Origin: Rheinheimera hassiensis
GTDB taxonomy: Bacteria > Pseudomonadota > Gammaproteobacteria > Enterobacterales > Alteromonadaceae
Reading direction: 5' to 3'
Assembly: GCF_022436675.1 (NCBI RefSeq)
Contig: NZ_JAKUJZ010000003.1
Location: 508,226-572,225, forward strand
Length of the DNA stretch: 64,000 bases
The number at the start of each line of letters is the position of its first letter. Positions within the stretch are counted from its first letter, which is position 1. Positions 8,951-17,755 of the stretch are shown in pieces. The notes beneath the pieces are model-generated. The model did no database searches. It was not told the origin of the DNA and was given only the letters and a program-made list of their open reading frames with translations. The translations under genes were made by a program, and so were the position numbers.

Positions 8951-9387
8951 CAGGCACCTACAGCCATTGGTTGTTGTTTCTGAGCCTGCAGTTGATAACC
9001 TTTTTCCCTGTCAGCAACCGGTATTTGATCCCATGCTGATTTAACCGTCAACAAAATTCCCAGTATATCGTTCAACTTATCAAGACTGCTTTCACGACTG
9101 GCTAGCACAAGGTGGTTTATCATAAAGTCGTATAAAGACCAAAGATTTTCAGATATCTCGCCACCTGCATCCATATCTAAAGAACCCTGTAATGCACTAA
9201 TGATGGCCATGGCTTTAGAAATAGTGGCTGATTTAACAGCAAAATCTTTGCGTTCAATAGCGCCCTTAGCTTTAGCGATATTTTCCAGCGCGCCCTGCAT
9301 TAGTAGCTGGATCACACGATGCGGATCCGCAACGGCTAAATCATCTTTAATACCCACAGCTTTATACGCTTTCACACCATAACTCAT
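8950..9387 (-). CDS. fliS: flagellar export chaperone FliS
   Basis: 145 residues, slightly longer than usual because of a glutamine-rich tail. The N-terminal YGVKAYKAVGIKDDLAVADP and the HRVIQLLMQGALENIAKAK segment are the FliS hallmark, and the rest forms the four-helix bundle (ISALQGSLD, LWSLYDFMINHLVLA). It binds the C-terminal helix of flagellin in the cytoplasm and prevents early polymerisation. It is 22 bases after fliD and overlaps the FliT-like gene by 4 bases. Confidence 0.95.
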   Translation of the reverse strand: MSYGVKAYKAVGIKDDLAVADPHRVIQLLMQGALENIAKAKGAIERKDFAVKSATISKAMAIISALQGSLDMDAGGEISENLWSLYDFMINHLVLASRESSLDKLNDILGILLTVKSAWDQIPVADREKGYQLQAQKQQPMAVGA

Positions 9388-9409
9388 ATCAGATAACCTC
9401 TTAAATCAG

Positions 9410-10870
9410 CTAAGACTTATTTGTATTAAACCCAGGTAAGCTAGTAAGCTGAGACGTCACAGCTGAAGCAGTTCTTTGCATACCGCCTAACAGTGAATCC
9501 AGCGCTACATATCTTTTACGCAGGCTTTTTTCGTAGTTATCCATATATCGGTTAGCAGCCTCTAAAGCTTTAGCATTATCTTCAATTTGTTTTTTCAGCG
9601 ATTTTTCTCGAACGTCAATAACGCCGCCGCCTTTATTAAAATCAGTAATAAAAGAGTCTATCTGTGTTATCAGCCCGTTATCGCCACCAAACACTTTAGC
9701 AATACTGTCGAAGTTTTCGTTCAAGGCTGCATCAAACCTCGACTTACCGGATTCGCTGCCAAATTCTGTACTGGTGGATATTTCCAACTTACCGTTTTTG
9801 TCCATGGTAATACCCAGTGCATACAAAGTAGACAGCCCACTATCTGCGTCATCTATATTACTGCCCAGCATTCCTCTTAGCTGCCCCATAATATTACGGG
9901 GCAAAGAATCGCCGGCAAGTGCACCACCTTCGGCAGTTACGGTTTTGCCATCAGAGCCCAACGTTCGAAACTTAGTCAGGTTATTAACCTGATCGACTAA
10001 AGCATTGTAACTTGTTATAAAAGCGTTGATATTTTCTTCAACAGCTTTCTTATCATAGGCAACATCTAAAGAAGCGTTGTTATTTTCCGGCGTTATAGCT
10101 TTAACCGTGATATCAATATCCTGAATAGCATTTTTAAACGTATTGCTGCTGCTTGTCGCAAGGATACCATCAATTTCGATGACAGCATTTTGTGCTATTT
10201 GTTTTTGCTCCATCACCTGTGTAGCACCAGTGGGCACTGTTGATATACGATCTAACTCTGCATTATTATTACTAACAACCAGATCATTACCTTCTCCGGT
10301 GATATCAGAAGTAAATACCAGTTTGGAGCCGACACCACCACCCGCATTGACAATATTGACATTGACACCAAAATTGTCGCTGCTTTCGTTAATTTTGCGG
10401 CGTAGCTCATTGAGCGTCATACCTGCGGTTACATCTATATCGAAGGTTTTGTCACCTGCGGTAAACGATAGCGTGCCATCCGTCGTACTGACAACGTCTG
10501 TTGCCGATGTAAACGCCATATCTTGCGTCTCAAAGCGGCTACCTGACGCCAAGCTGTTAACTTTTATATCAAAGCTGCCAGCTGCGGCGCGGTTTGAAAC
10601 TGTAGCTTCAATGTAGGTTTTATTCTCTGTGGGTTGAACAATAGTGGCCTTACGAGTATTAAGACTTTCACCACTGAGCTTTTTGGCAGCATCCTGGAAA
10701 GCAGATAAAGCGGATTTAAGACGACTCACTCCCGAAAGAGACGACTCAAGCGTGGTTTTCTGCGTATTAATCCGGCCAAGCTTTACATCACGCTCGGTTT
10801 TAACGAAGGTTTTAACCAGCTCTTCCAGCGGTAATCCAGAAGCTGAGCCTAAAAAATTAATACCGGACAT
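9410..10870 (-). CDS. fliD: flagellar filament capping protein FliD (HAP2)
   Basis: 486 residues. The N-terminal FliD_N region begins SGINFLGSASGLPLEELV and the C-terminal coiled-coil region includes a run of helix near residues 400-465 ending in DSLLGGMQRTASAVTSQL. FliD forms the pentameric cap at the filament tip and guides flagellin folding. It starts 8 bases after the flaG stop, so flaG-fliD-fliS-fliT-like form one operon. Length is normal for polar-flagellum FliD. Confidence 0.95.
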   Translation of the reverse strand: MSGINFLGSASGLPLEELVKTFVKTERDVKLGRINTQKTTLESSLSGVSRLKSALSAFQDAAKKLSGESLNTRKATIVQPTENKTYIEATVSNRAAAGSFDIKVNSLASGSRFETQDMAFTSATDVVSTTDGTLSFTAGDKTFDIDVTAGMTLNELRRKINESSDNFGVNVNIVNAGGGVGSKLVFTSDITGEGNDLVVSNNNAELDRISTVPTGATQVMEQKQIAQNAVIEIDGILATSSSNTFKNAIQDIDITVKAITPENNNASLDVAYDKKAVEENINAFITSYNALVDQVNNLTKFRTLGSDGKTVTAEGGALAGDSLPRNIMGQLRGMLGSNIDDADSGLSTLYALGITMDKNGKLEISTSTEFGSESGKSRFDAALNENFDSIAKVFGGDNGLITQIDSFITDFNKGGGVIDVREKSLKKQIEDNAKALEAANRYMDNYEKSLRKRYVALDSLLGGMQRTASAVTSQLTSLPGFNTNKS

Positions 10871-10878
10871 AATAACCT

Positions 10879-11259
10879 CTATACTTTATTGTCGATTAAC
10901 AGGCCAATAGACTGCCCCATTTCTTCCTGTAACCGTTTAATATCTTGTGCAACTTTCAATAATTCTTCAGATGGTATCTGTTTTATCAGCTCGTCTGTCT
11001 CATAGTCTATCACTTTAATCACTGAACGACCTGATACGTCATCTATTGAGAAGCTTAATGACCGTTGCTCCAACGATACCGCCTGATTTACTACGTCAAC
11101 GGCTTGTTGTAATTCAGTCTTACTGATTTCAGTAACAGGCTTAACTGTTTCCGATGCCTTAACCTGCTCTGGCTCAGCCTGGGCCGAACGCGTAGAGGGT
11201 TTATCAGCAACTGGTATATAGCTTGCCACTGACACATTATTTGCACTAATGCTGCTCAT
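10879..11259 (-). CDS. flaG: FlaG family protein
   Basis: 126 residues with a disordered N-terminal half and the conserved FlaG C-terminus: LSFSIDDVSGRSVIKVID, TDELIKQIPSEE and LLKVAQDI. FlaG lies between flagellin and fliD in many polar flagellar clusters and affects filament length; its biochemical role is not settled. A strong GGAGG lies before the ATG. A FliA-like -10 box overlaps this ribosome site (see the separate entry). Confidence 0.92.
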   Translation of the reverse strand: MSSISANNVSVASYIPVADKPSTRSAQAEPEQVKASETVKPVTEISKTELQQAVDVVNQAVSLEQRSLSFSIDDVSGRSVIKVIDYETDELIKQIPSEELLKVAQDIKRLQEEMGQSIGLLIDNKV

Positions 11260-11270
11260 ATTCAGCCTCC

Positions 11271-11297
11271 TTATCGGCGCGCAGGGTGAGAACTTTT
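11271..11297 (-). promoter_or_regulatory. candidate sigma-28 box overlapping the flaG ribosome site
   Basis: The minus strand reads AAAAGTTC, 11 bases, then GCCGATAA, a perfect FliA -10 with a near-consensus -35 at the right spacing. However GGAGG of flaG begins at once after the -10, so a transcript starting about 7 bases downstream would lack the ribosome site. It may be inactive, or give a near-leaderless flaG message. The same stretch also includes part of an 8-base inverted repeat after the flagellin gene. Confidence 0.4.
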
Positions 11298-11327
11298 GGC
11301 TTAATTCTCACCACTACGCGTATTAGT

Positions 11328-12188
11328 TTAACCCAATAAAGATAAAGCTGCCTGTGGCCGCTGATTTGCCTGCGCCAATACAGTTGTACTGGTTTGTTGC
11401 AGAATCTGCGTACGGGTCAGCTCCGCCGTTTCTTTAGCAAAATCTGTATCACGAATACGGCTGCGGGCAGCGGATACGTTCTCAGATATATTGGTTAAGT
11501 TACGAATAGTTGCTTGAAAACGGTTTTGTGTAGCACCTAAATCGGCACGTTTACCATCAACCGCTTTAATTGCAGCATCGATAGCTGTCATTGCTGCAGA
11601 GGCGCCAGTGACTACACCTCCTGTGAATGCCAAACCACCCGCACCTGCAGCCCCCAAGCCTAAACCATTAGCTGTCCAACCATTAGCGCCACTACTGGCT
11701 CTGATATTAACATTAATAAAGTCATTCGATGAGGCTTGAGCACCTACCAGTACCTTAGTAGAAAACTCGCCTGTTAAAAGTTTTGTACCACCAAACTCTG
11801 TGGTATCTGCGATACGGGTAATTTCTATTTTTAAAGAACTGAATTCTTTTTGTAAAGCGGCAACGTCATCGGCATTACTAATACCATTTTGCGCCTGAAT
11901 CGCCAGCGTGCGCATACGTTGTAATGAAGTGGTCATTTCATCAAAAGCACCTTCTGCTACCTGGGCCAGTGAAATACCATCATTGGCATTACGCGCAGCC
12001 TGATCTAAGCCATTAACCTGGCTGGTTAAGCGGTTAGAGATTTGCAAGCCAGCGGCATCATCCTGCGCACTGTTAATGCGAAAGCCTGAAGATAAACGTT
12101 TAAATGCAACATCCAGTGAGTTGCCAGAATTAAATAACTGACGCTGAGCATTCAGCGACGAGGTATTGGTATTTACAAATAAAGCCAT
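11328..12188 (-). CDS. fliC: flagellin 1
   Basis: 286 residues. The conserved D0/D1 ends are intact: ALFVNTNTSSLNAQRQLF and GFRINSAQDDAAGLQISN at the N-terminus, RSRIRDTDFAKETAELTR and LAQANQRPQAALSLLG at the C-terminus. The middle domain is only about 50 residues (alanine/glycine rich), giving a short flagellin. It is nearly the same protein as flagellin 3 and clearly different from flagellin 2. SD sequence AAGGAG lies before the ATG. It has its own sigma-28 promoter, and the next gene downstream is flaG. Confidence 0.97.
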   Translation of the reverse strand: MALFVNTNTSSLNAQRQLFNSGNSLDVAFKRLSSGFRINSAQDDAAGLQISNRLTSQVNGLDQAARNANDGISLAQVAEGAFDEMTTSLQRMRTLAIQAQNGISNADDVAALQKEFSSLKIEITRIADTTEFGGTKLLTGEFSTKVLVGAQASSNDFINVNIRASSGANGWTANGLGLGAAGAGGLAFTGGVVTGASAAMTAIDAAIKAVDGKRADLGATQNRFQATIRNLTNISENVSAARSRIRDTDFAKETAELTRTQILQQTSTTVLAQANQRPQAALSLLG

Positions 12189-12288
12189 GAGTCACTCCTT
12201 AGTTGGCAGTAGCGGTGCTACGTTCAACTGATGTTTAAAATACGGTTATCCCGTTAATTGAGCCAAGCTGCAACTTGACTTAACCAGT

Positions 12289-12315
12289 ATTTCGGCCGTG
12301 AACTCATATACTTTA
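12289..12315 (-). promoter_or_regulatory. sigma-28 promoter of flagellin 1
   Basis: On the minus strand TAAAGTAT, an 11-base spacer, and GCCGAAAT match the FliA consensus TAAAGTTT-N11-GCCGATAA with one -35 change and two -10 changes. It lies about 100 bases before the ATG, leaving a long 5' leader. Confidence 0.8.
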
Positions 12316-12406
12316 GGAAAAAAATAACTTTATTTAAAATATTTTCCCCGGATTTTAAAATACTATATATATCAAGAAGATAAACCACACTGGCAGTGGT
12401 GTTATT

Positions 12407-13234
12407 TTAGCCCGCCAATACACTTAGTGCAGCCTGTGGTCTTTGGTTTGCCTGCGCCAGCACCGTAGTACTGCTTTGTTGCAGTATTTGCGTTCTGGTT
12501 AGCTCTGCAGTTTCTTTTGCGTAATCGGTATCCCGAAGCTGGCTGCGAGATACCGACACATTCTCGCCAATATTACTGATAGTACGCAAGGTGCTGCCAA
12601 GTATATTCTGCTGCGCTCCTAAAGCAGTTCTGACATTATCGGTAAGCATAATAGCACTATCAAGAGCGGCAATAACTGTGTGTGGCTCATCATCAGCGAA
12701 GTTAATACTATCAATATCCAGCCCGGTATCTGCAGTACTAAAGCTATGATTTAAATTAACCGTGATAGTTTGCCCTGCATTGGCACCCACTAAAAAGTTA
12801 CGGTTGCCAGCCGAGCCGTCTAACACTTTTAAACCACCAAACTCAGTATTTGCCGATATTGCCTGTATTGACTCTCTAAGCGCACTAAACTCTTTTTGCA
12901 GCGCTTCAATATCATCAGCGTTATTAATGCCATTGGCAGACTGAATAGTTAATACCCGCATTTTTTGCAGTGCGCCGGTAACTTCGTCCAGGGCGCTGTC
13001 AGCGACCTGAATTAAAGAAATAGCATCACCGGCATTACGCGCGGCCTGCTCAAGCCCGCCAATCTGAGTAGTTAAACGATTTGAAATAACCAGGCCTGCG
13101 GCGTCGTCGGCAGCCCGGTTAATCTTAAAACCCGATGCCAGTTTTTCAGAACTGCTGCTTAAACCTGAAGTTGCCTGATTTAATAAACGCTGAGAGCTTA
13201 AAGACGACTGGTTAGTGTTAACAAGTAAAGACAT
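12407..13234 (-). CDS. flagellin 2 (divergent paralogue)
   Basis: 275 residues with complete D0/D1 ends (SLLVNTNQSSLSSQRLLN, GFKINRAADDAAGLVISN, RSQLRDTDYAKETAELTR, ANQRPQAALSVLAG) but a different middle and many substitutions relative to flagellins 1 and 3. The central part is about 45 residues. In multi-flagellin polar filaments such variants occupy a particular zone or are minor components; which applies here cannot be told. It has its own strong sigma-28 promoter and lies between the two near-identical flagellin genes. Confidence 0.95.
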   Translation of the reverse strand: MSLLVNTNQSSLSSQRLLNQATSGLSSSSEKLASGFKINRAADDAAGLVISNRLTTQIGGLEQAARNAGDAISLIQVADSALDEVTGALQKMRVLTIQSANGINNADDIEALQKEFSALRESIQAISANTEFGGLKVLDGSAGNRNFLVGANAGQTITVNLNHSFSTADTGLDIDSINFADDEPHTVIAALDSAIMLTDNVRTALGAQQNILGSTLRTISNIGENVSVSRSQLRDTDYAKETAELTRTQILQQSSTTVLAQANQRPQAALSVLAG

Positions 13235-13297
13235 ATGCCATTTCCGTTTCGAAATTGGAAGTGCACACCCTATCGGGTATATTTATCCGTTTAAAAT

Positions 13298-13324
13298 CTA
13301 TCGGCAAAACAAGCTCTAACTTTA
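13298..13324 (-). promoter_or_regulatory. sigma-28 promoter of flagellin 2
   Basis: Minus strand TAAAGTTA, 11-base spacer, GCCGATAG: seven of eight matches at each box of the FliA consensus. It lies about 65 bases before the ATG. Confidence 0.88.
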
Positions 13325-13341
13325 ATTTTTTGTTTTATTTC

Positions 13342-13376
13342 AAAAAGATAAAGCCACCATAAGGTGGCTTTATTTT
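13342..13376 (-). terminator. terminator after flagellin 3
   Basis: A perfect 11-base stem, ATAAAGCCACC / GGTGGCTTTAT at 13348-13373, with a 4-base loop. On the minus strand it is followed by CTTTTTG. It separates flagellin 3 from the flagellin 2 promoter. Confidence 0.85.
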
Positions 13377-13390
13377 CAAGACGGATAATA

Positions 13391-14257
13391 TTAACCCTGC
13401 AGTAAACTCAGTGCAGCCTGCGGCCGCTGATTTGCCTGCGACAATACAGTAGTACTGGTTTGTTGCAAAATCTGCGTGCGAGTTAACTCCGCAGTTTCTC
13501 TAGCAAAATCAGTATCACGAATACGGCTGCGGGCAGAGGATACGTTTTCCGACACATTTGTTAAGTTACGGATAGTCGCCTGAAAACGGTTTTGTACCGC
13601 ACCTAAATCGGCACGTTTACCATCCACCTGTTTAATGGCAGCATCTATCCGGGCCATAGCTGCCGAAGCGCCAACCACAGCTCCCGCAGCAAAGCTTAAA
13701 CCGTCAGCAGCACCAGCAGCACCCAAACCTAAACCTGCTGCCGTCCATCCATTAGCACCGCTACTGGCTCTGATATTAACATCAATAAAGTCGTTCGCTG
13801 AGGCCTGTGCACCTACCAACACTTTAGTAGAAAACTCGCCGCCTAACAGCTTGGTACCACCAAACTCGGTAGTATTAGCAATACGGGTAATCTCTATTTT
13901 TAATGAACTAAATTCTTTTTGTAATGCGGCAACATCGTCGGCATTACTGATACCGTTTTGCGCCTGGATGGCCAAAGTGCGCATACGTTGTAATGACGTG
14001 GTCATTTCATCAAAAGCGCCTTCAGCTACCTGCGCCAGTGAAATACCATCATTGGCATTACGTGCTGCCTGATCCAGACCGTTAATCTGGCTGGTTAAAC
14101 GGTTAGAGATTTGTAAGCCTGCAGCATCATCAGCAGCACTGTTAATCCGAAAACCAGATGATAAACGTTTAAATGCTACATCAAGCGAATTACCAGAGTT
14201 AACTAATTGACGCTGTGCATTTAATGACGATGTATTGGTATTTACAAATAAAGCCAT
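13391..14257 (-). CDS. fliC: flagellin 3
   Basis: 288 residues from the ATG at 14257, which has AGGAGAACCACC just before it; an in-frame start 13 codons earlier lacks such a site. D0/D1 ends are complete and nearly identical to flagellin 1 (ALFVNTNTSSLNAQRQLV, GFRINSAADDAAGLQISN, RSRIRDTDFARETAELTR). Differences concentrate in the short central segment. It has its own sigma-28 promoter upstream and a terminator downstream. High nucleotide similarity to flagellin 1 makes recombination between the two copies likely. Confidence 0.97.
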   Translation of the reverse strand: MALFVNTNTSSLNAQRQLVNSGNSLDVAFKRLSSGFRINSAADDAAGLQISNRLTSQINGLDQAARNANDGISLAQVAEGAFDEMTTSLQRMRTLAIQAQNGISNADDVAALQKEFSSLKIEITRIANTTEFGGTKLLGGEFSTKVLVGAQASANDFIDVNIRASSGANGWTAAGLGLGAAGAADGLSFAAGAVVGASAAMARIDAAIKQVDGKRADLGAVQNRFQATIRNLTNVSENVSSARSRIRDTDFARETAELTRTQILQQTSTTVLSQANQRPQAALSLLQG

Positions 14258-14334
14258 GGTGGTTCTCCTGCTACTGAGTTCGGTATTGGCAACCACCCGT
14301 TAGTTGGGCAGTTGCTATGTTTCGCGTTAATTAT

Positions 14335-14361
14335 TTATCGGAACCGGAGAGGAAAACTTGA
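14335..14361 (-). promoter_or_regulatory. sigma-28 promoter of flagellin 3
   Basis: Minus strand TCAAGTTT, 11-base spacer, TCCGATAA: one mismatch to FliA consensus in each box. About 80 bases before the ATG. Confidence 0.8.
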
Positions 14362-14418
14362 GTAGATTTTTTGCTTTTTTAATTTTTTAACTAATTGATT
14401 TTATTTTTAAATAAAAGC

Positions 14419-14445
14419 TAAAGTCGGCGGCAAAACCGCCGATAA
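14419..14445 (+). promoter_or_regulatory. candidate sigma-28 promoter facing antisense to flgL
   Basis: On the plus strand TAAAGTCG, 11 bases, then a perfect GCCGATAA. The gene at this point, flgL, is on the minus strand, so a transcript would be antisense to its 3' end. The boxes coincide with the arms of the hairpin at 14424-14442, so the match may be a by-product of the terminator stem. Confidence 0.35.
14424..14442 (-). terminator. hairpin after flgL
   Basis: A 7-base perfect stem TCGGCGG / CCGCCGA with a 5-base loop, 13 bases beyond the flgL stop. On the minus strand the tail is CTTTAGCTTTTATTT, a broken T-run, so termination may be partial. Confidence 0.6.
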
Positions 14446-14454
14446 ACAGCATTT

Positions 14455-15690
14455 TTAACGTATGTAGTCAAACAAACTGACGCCGGACACCTTGACGAAG
14501 GTATTGGAAATAGCCTCTAGCGCAATTTCCTGCTTGGTAATTTCTGTTAGTGCCGCTGCGTAATCCACCTCAGAGATATCCGCCCGGTAGGACTTATTAT
14601 TAATGGTCAAATCTTCATTGGCACCAAATACGCTGTCCAGTACATTTATCCGGCCACCAATCGTGGATAGAGCACTATCAATATTCGAGGCGGCTGAAGT
14701 AATCTGATTCACCGTATCGCCAATAATCTGGGTAAAATCAAAGTCGGATATAGCGGGGTTTTCTAGCGCTTTAATAAACTCATCTACGGTAGTCAGCATA
14801 TTCTTTTTCTCTGGCGGCTGCAAAGAAAAGTCTACCTGCCCTGGCACAGCTGCTGCCCCATTTACATTAATGGATAAGCCATTAAACTGGATAGAAGCAT
14901 TAGGCGTAAAAGCGCCCGTTACCGGGGGCACTAAAGCAGCGCCATTTCGCTGAATTTCATACGTCGAGGGTGCTGTCAACACCACACTGAAATCGTTGTT
15001 TGCTGGCGTCAGACTATCATAATTTTGTTTATAATAAGCATCGAACTGCCCCTGATCTGCCACCGCAATAGTGGCGCTGGTTGCGCCCCCGGCACTTATT
15101 ACTGCTGGTGTAGTTTTAAAGCGGGCATCGACATTTTCAAACACAAACTTACCACTGTCATTGCCAGGCAACGCAATAGTCGGTGAAATTTGTAGTGCTT
15201 TTTGCCCATCGTCGCCCTGAAACTCATAAATACCGGTAGCGTTATTCAGGCTGTAAGTTTGTTTTTTATCCTGATAGCCGGAGAAAATATAGCCACCTTC
15301 AGCATTACGACTGTTCATTAAATCCAGCAACTCAATCTGAATGTTTTTTAGCTCTTGTGCCAGCGCGCCCCGCTCAGCCTCAGTGTAGGTAGCATTACCC
15401 GCTGCAATTGCCAACCTGGTTACACTGTCCATTGACGTACGCATATTGGTTAATACGGTCTCTTCCAGCGCCAGATTATTCTTTAGCAGCACACTATTAC
15501 TCTGGAATTGCTTCACTTGTTCCAGATTTTGATCTAACACTAACATTTTTGCTGACGCGGCAGGATCATCAGCGGGTGTCAGAATACGGGTTTGCTTAGT
15601 CAGCTGATCCTGCGCCCGGTTCATTTTGTTCTGAGTATTTAACATACCGTCTAAGCCGGCATTAAATTTCATATTAAAAGATAATCTCAT
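14455..15690 (-). CDS. flgL: flagellar hook-associated protein 3 (FlgL)
   Basis: 411 residues. The N-terminus MRLSFNMKFNAGLDGML and LTKQTRILTPADDPAASAKML match the flagellin-like D0/D1 start of FlgL. The C-terminus has ALTEITKQEIALEAISNTF and ends KVSGVSLFDYIR. FlgL joins the hook-filament junction. I chose the ATG at 15690 because GAGGT lies 4 bases upstream; the GTG one codon earlier is too close to it. The flgK stop ends next to this start, so the two are coupled. Confidence 0.95.
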   Translation of the reverse strand: MRLSFNMKFNAGLDGMLNTQNKMNRAQDQLTKQTRILTPADDPAASAKMLVLDQNLEQVKQFQSNSVLLKNNLALEETVLTNMRTSMDSVTRLAIAAGNATYTEAERGALAQELKNIQIELLDLMNSRNAEGGYIFSGYQDKKQTYSLNNATGIYEFQGDDGQKALQISPTIALPGNDSGKFVFENVDARFKTTPAVISAGGATSATIAVADQGQFDAYYKQNYDSLTPANNDFSVVLTAPSTYEIQRNGAALVPPVTGAFTPNASIQFNGLSINVNGAAAVPGQVDFSLQPPEKKNMLTTVDEFIKALENPAISDFDFTQIIGDTVNQITSAASNIDSALSTIGGRINVLDSVFGANEDLTINNKSYRADISEVDYAAALTEITKQEIALEAISNTFVKVSGVSLFDYIR

Positions 15691-15692
15691 CA

Positions 15693-17717
15693 CTACCTCA
15701 CTGCCGATAATAGGGTGTCAAACACCGTTTGCGATGTAGAAATAATTTGTGCCGCTGCCGCATAGGTTTGCTGGAACCGGATCAGGTTAGATGCCTCTTC
15801 ATCCAGACTAACGCCGGACAGTGATTCATACCAGGCTGTTGTTTGCTCTAATAAAGCTTTACCGGCTGCTTCATTGTTGCGGCCCTGGCTGGTGCGCTCA
15901 CCAATCAGGCTAACCATATCAGCATAAGACTGATTAAAATTTACTGCATTAGCACTATCAACGCCGGACAATGGGTTTAATCTGGTTTTTTGCGCAGTTT
16001 GTAATGCTGACAACGCTAAGCCATTGCGGTTATCGTTAAACCCCCCGTCATTAAAGCTGATGCTAAAAGTATCGCCCACACTGGGAATACCTGTAACGGA
16101 GAAATCAAACCCGGGGTGAGGGTTAATACCTGATTGAGCAAAAATGTCCTGATACTGGTTCGAGCCAAAAGCCGCAGTTGCCACCGGATTACCTAAGTTG
16201 TCCACTATTTCAAAGGTATCACCGCCAACGTATGTCATAGTCCAGGGGCCGTTATTCAAGCCCGATGGCGAACCAAAACCATAATCCGGTAAAGCAGTTG
16301 GTGTAGTATCCGTTACGGTTAGCCCTTCAATCTTTGCGTTACCCAGATTATTTACTGAAAAATCGGCACGAACTGGCGACGCCAAAGCAATATCTTCGGG
16401 CCTGGTGGTTGCCAGAGTTAAGGTTCTCGATGCTGTACTTAAGGGTTTTAGTTCAAACCTGTCCCCCACAGCCGGAGTACCTGTCAGCGTTATTTCCAAA
16501 CCGTATAAGTCATTACTGGCATCAGCAGAATTGATAGTAGCCGGAAAGCCACCCACTGGCACCACTTTATCTGAGCCAACAACTACTTCGCCTTTTGCAT
16601 CCAGAGCCTGGATCCGCACAGCGCCAGCTTCCACAGTTAACAGAAAGTCGTTCGGAGGCAAATCTTTGCCTTTTCCTGCCTCTATAGTGACACTAACAGC
16701 ACCGGCACCGGCGTTGTTGGAAAATGCAAAACCACTGCTAACCGGAAGGTTAAATAAGTTTCCGCCAATTTCACCGTTTAAGTTCATACCCAAACGGTTT
16801 TGCGTGTTCATAGCGTCGGTCATTGACAACGCTAACTGCCCAAGCCGATTCTGGGTAGGAACCAAAATTTCTTCACGAAACTTTAGCAAACCACCAATTT
16901 TCCCACCAAGGTCTTCGATGTCAATATCGCGCTCCACCGAGGTACGGCCGGACAACTGCAGTTTTAAATCACGTACAGAAGGATCCGGGCTGCCACGCAG
17001 CGAGACCAGATTAAACTCGCCGCGCTCAACCACCAACGACTGCCCCGTCGCCAGAAACACCATTTTCTCGCCATTGTCTGAATCCAGCGTACGGATCTCA
17101 ACCATTTCAGATAGTTTCTGAATGGCAAGATCGCGTTTATCCAGTAAATCCAACGGCACTGGTCGGCTATTGCCGGTACCGTATGATGCGATTTCCTGAT
17201 TCAGGCTGGCGATTTGCTTAATATAAGCATTGGTCTCGCTGGTGTAGATGTCCAGTTGCTGATTAACAAAATTATCCTGATCCAACACCAGGCTGGACAA
17301 GGTATTAAATTTATCCAGCAGGGCTTGAGAACTGCCAATAATTAGCTGGCGATTGGCCAGTGTGGCTGGCTCATTGTTAGCAATCTGAAACTGTTTGAAT
17401 AAATCATTAACACCGGTAGCGATACTATTGGCCGGGTTCGAGAACAGGGCATCTACCCGGTTGGCTTCAGCAACATATTGCTGGGCATAGCTGTAGTTAG
17501 AAGTATCACGTCGCAGTTGTTTAAGGGTAAATTCACTGATTAAACGCTCAGTGGTGCCTTTACCTACCCCCAAACCAAGCCCCTGCGACTGAAATTCTGT
17601 GCGCTGACGCACGTAGCCTTCCGTATTAATATTGGCAATGTTGTTACTGGTGGTATTAAGCAAAGCACTGTTGGCCAGCACAGCCGAAGTACCAATCTTA
17701 AGTAAGTTATCTGACAT
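15693..17717 (-). CDS. flgK: flagellar hook-associated protein 1 (FlgK)
   Basis: 674 residues, longer than the enterobacterial protein (about 550) because of an enlarged central region, as in other polar flagella. The N-terminus SDNLLKIGTSAVLANSALLN with TTSNNIANINTEGYVRQR is the rod/hook family signature. The C-terminus has SGVSLDEEASNLIRFQQTY and ISTSQTVFDTLL. Start at 17717 is preceded by GGAGAGAGCA. FlgK forms the first junction ring between hook and filament. It follows flgJ by 38 bases. Confidence 0.96.
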   Translation of the reverse strand: MSDNLLKIGTSAVLANSALLNTTSNNIANINTEGYVRQRTEFQSQGLGLGVGKGTTERLISEFTLKQLRRDTSNYSYAQQYVAEANRVDALFSNPANSIATGVNDLFKQFQIANNEPATLANRQLIIGSSQALLDKFNTLSSLVLDQDNFVNQQLDIYTSETNAYIKQIASLNQEIASYGTGNSRPVPLDLLDKRDLAIQKLSEMVEIRTLDSDNGEKMVFLATGQSLVVERGEFNLVSLRGSPDPSVRDLKLQLSGRTSVERDIDIEDLGGKIGGLLKFREEILVPTQNRLGQLALSMTDAMNTQNRLGMNLNGEIGGNLFNLPVSSGFAFSNNAGAGAVSVTIEAGKGKDLPPNDFLLTVEAGAVRIQALDAKGEVVVGSDKVVPVGGFPATINSADASNDLYGLEITLTGTPAVGDRFELKPLSTASRTLTLATTRPEDIALASPVRADFSVNNLGNAKIEGLTVTDTTPTALPDYGFGSPSGLNNGPWTMTYVGGDTFEIVDNLGNPVATAAFGSNQYQDIFAQSGINPHPGFDFSVTGIPSVGDTFSISFNDGGFNDNRNGLALSALQTAQKTRLNPLSGVDSANAVNFNQSYADMVSLIGERTSQGRNNEAAGKALLEQTTAWYESLSGVSLDEEASNLIRFQQTYAAAAQIISTSQTVFDTLLSAVR

Positions 17718-17755
17718 TGCTCTCTCCACCAACGCTAAAGGCAGCGCCTAGTTTG

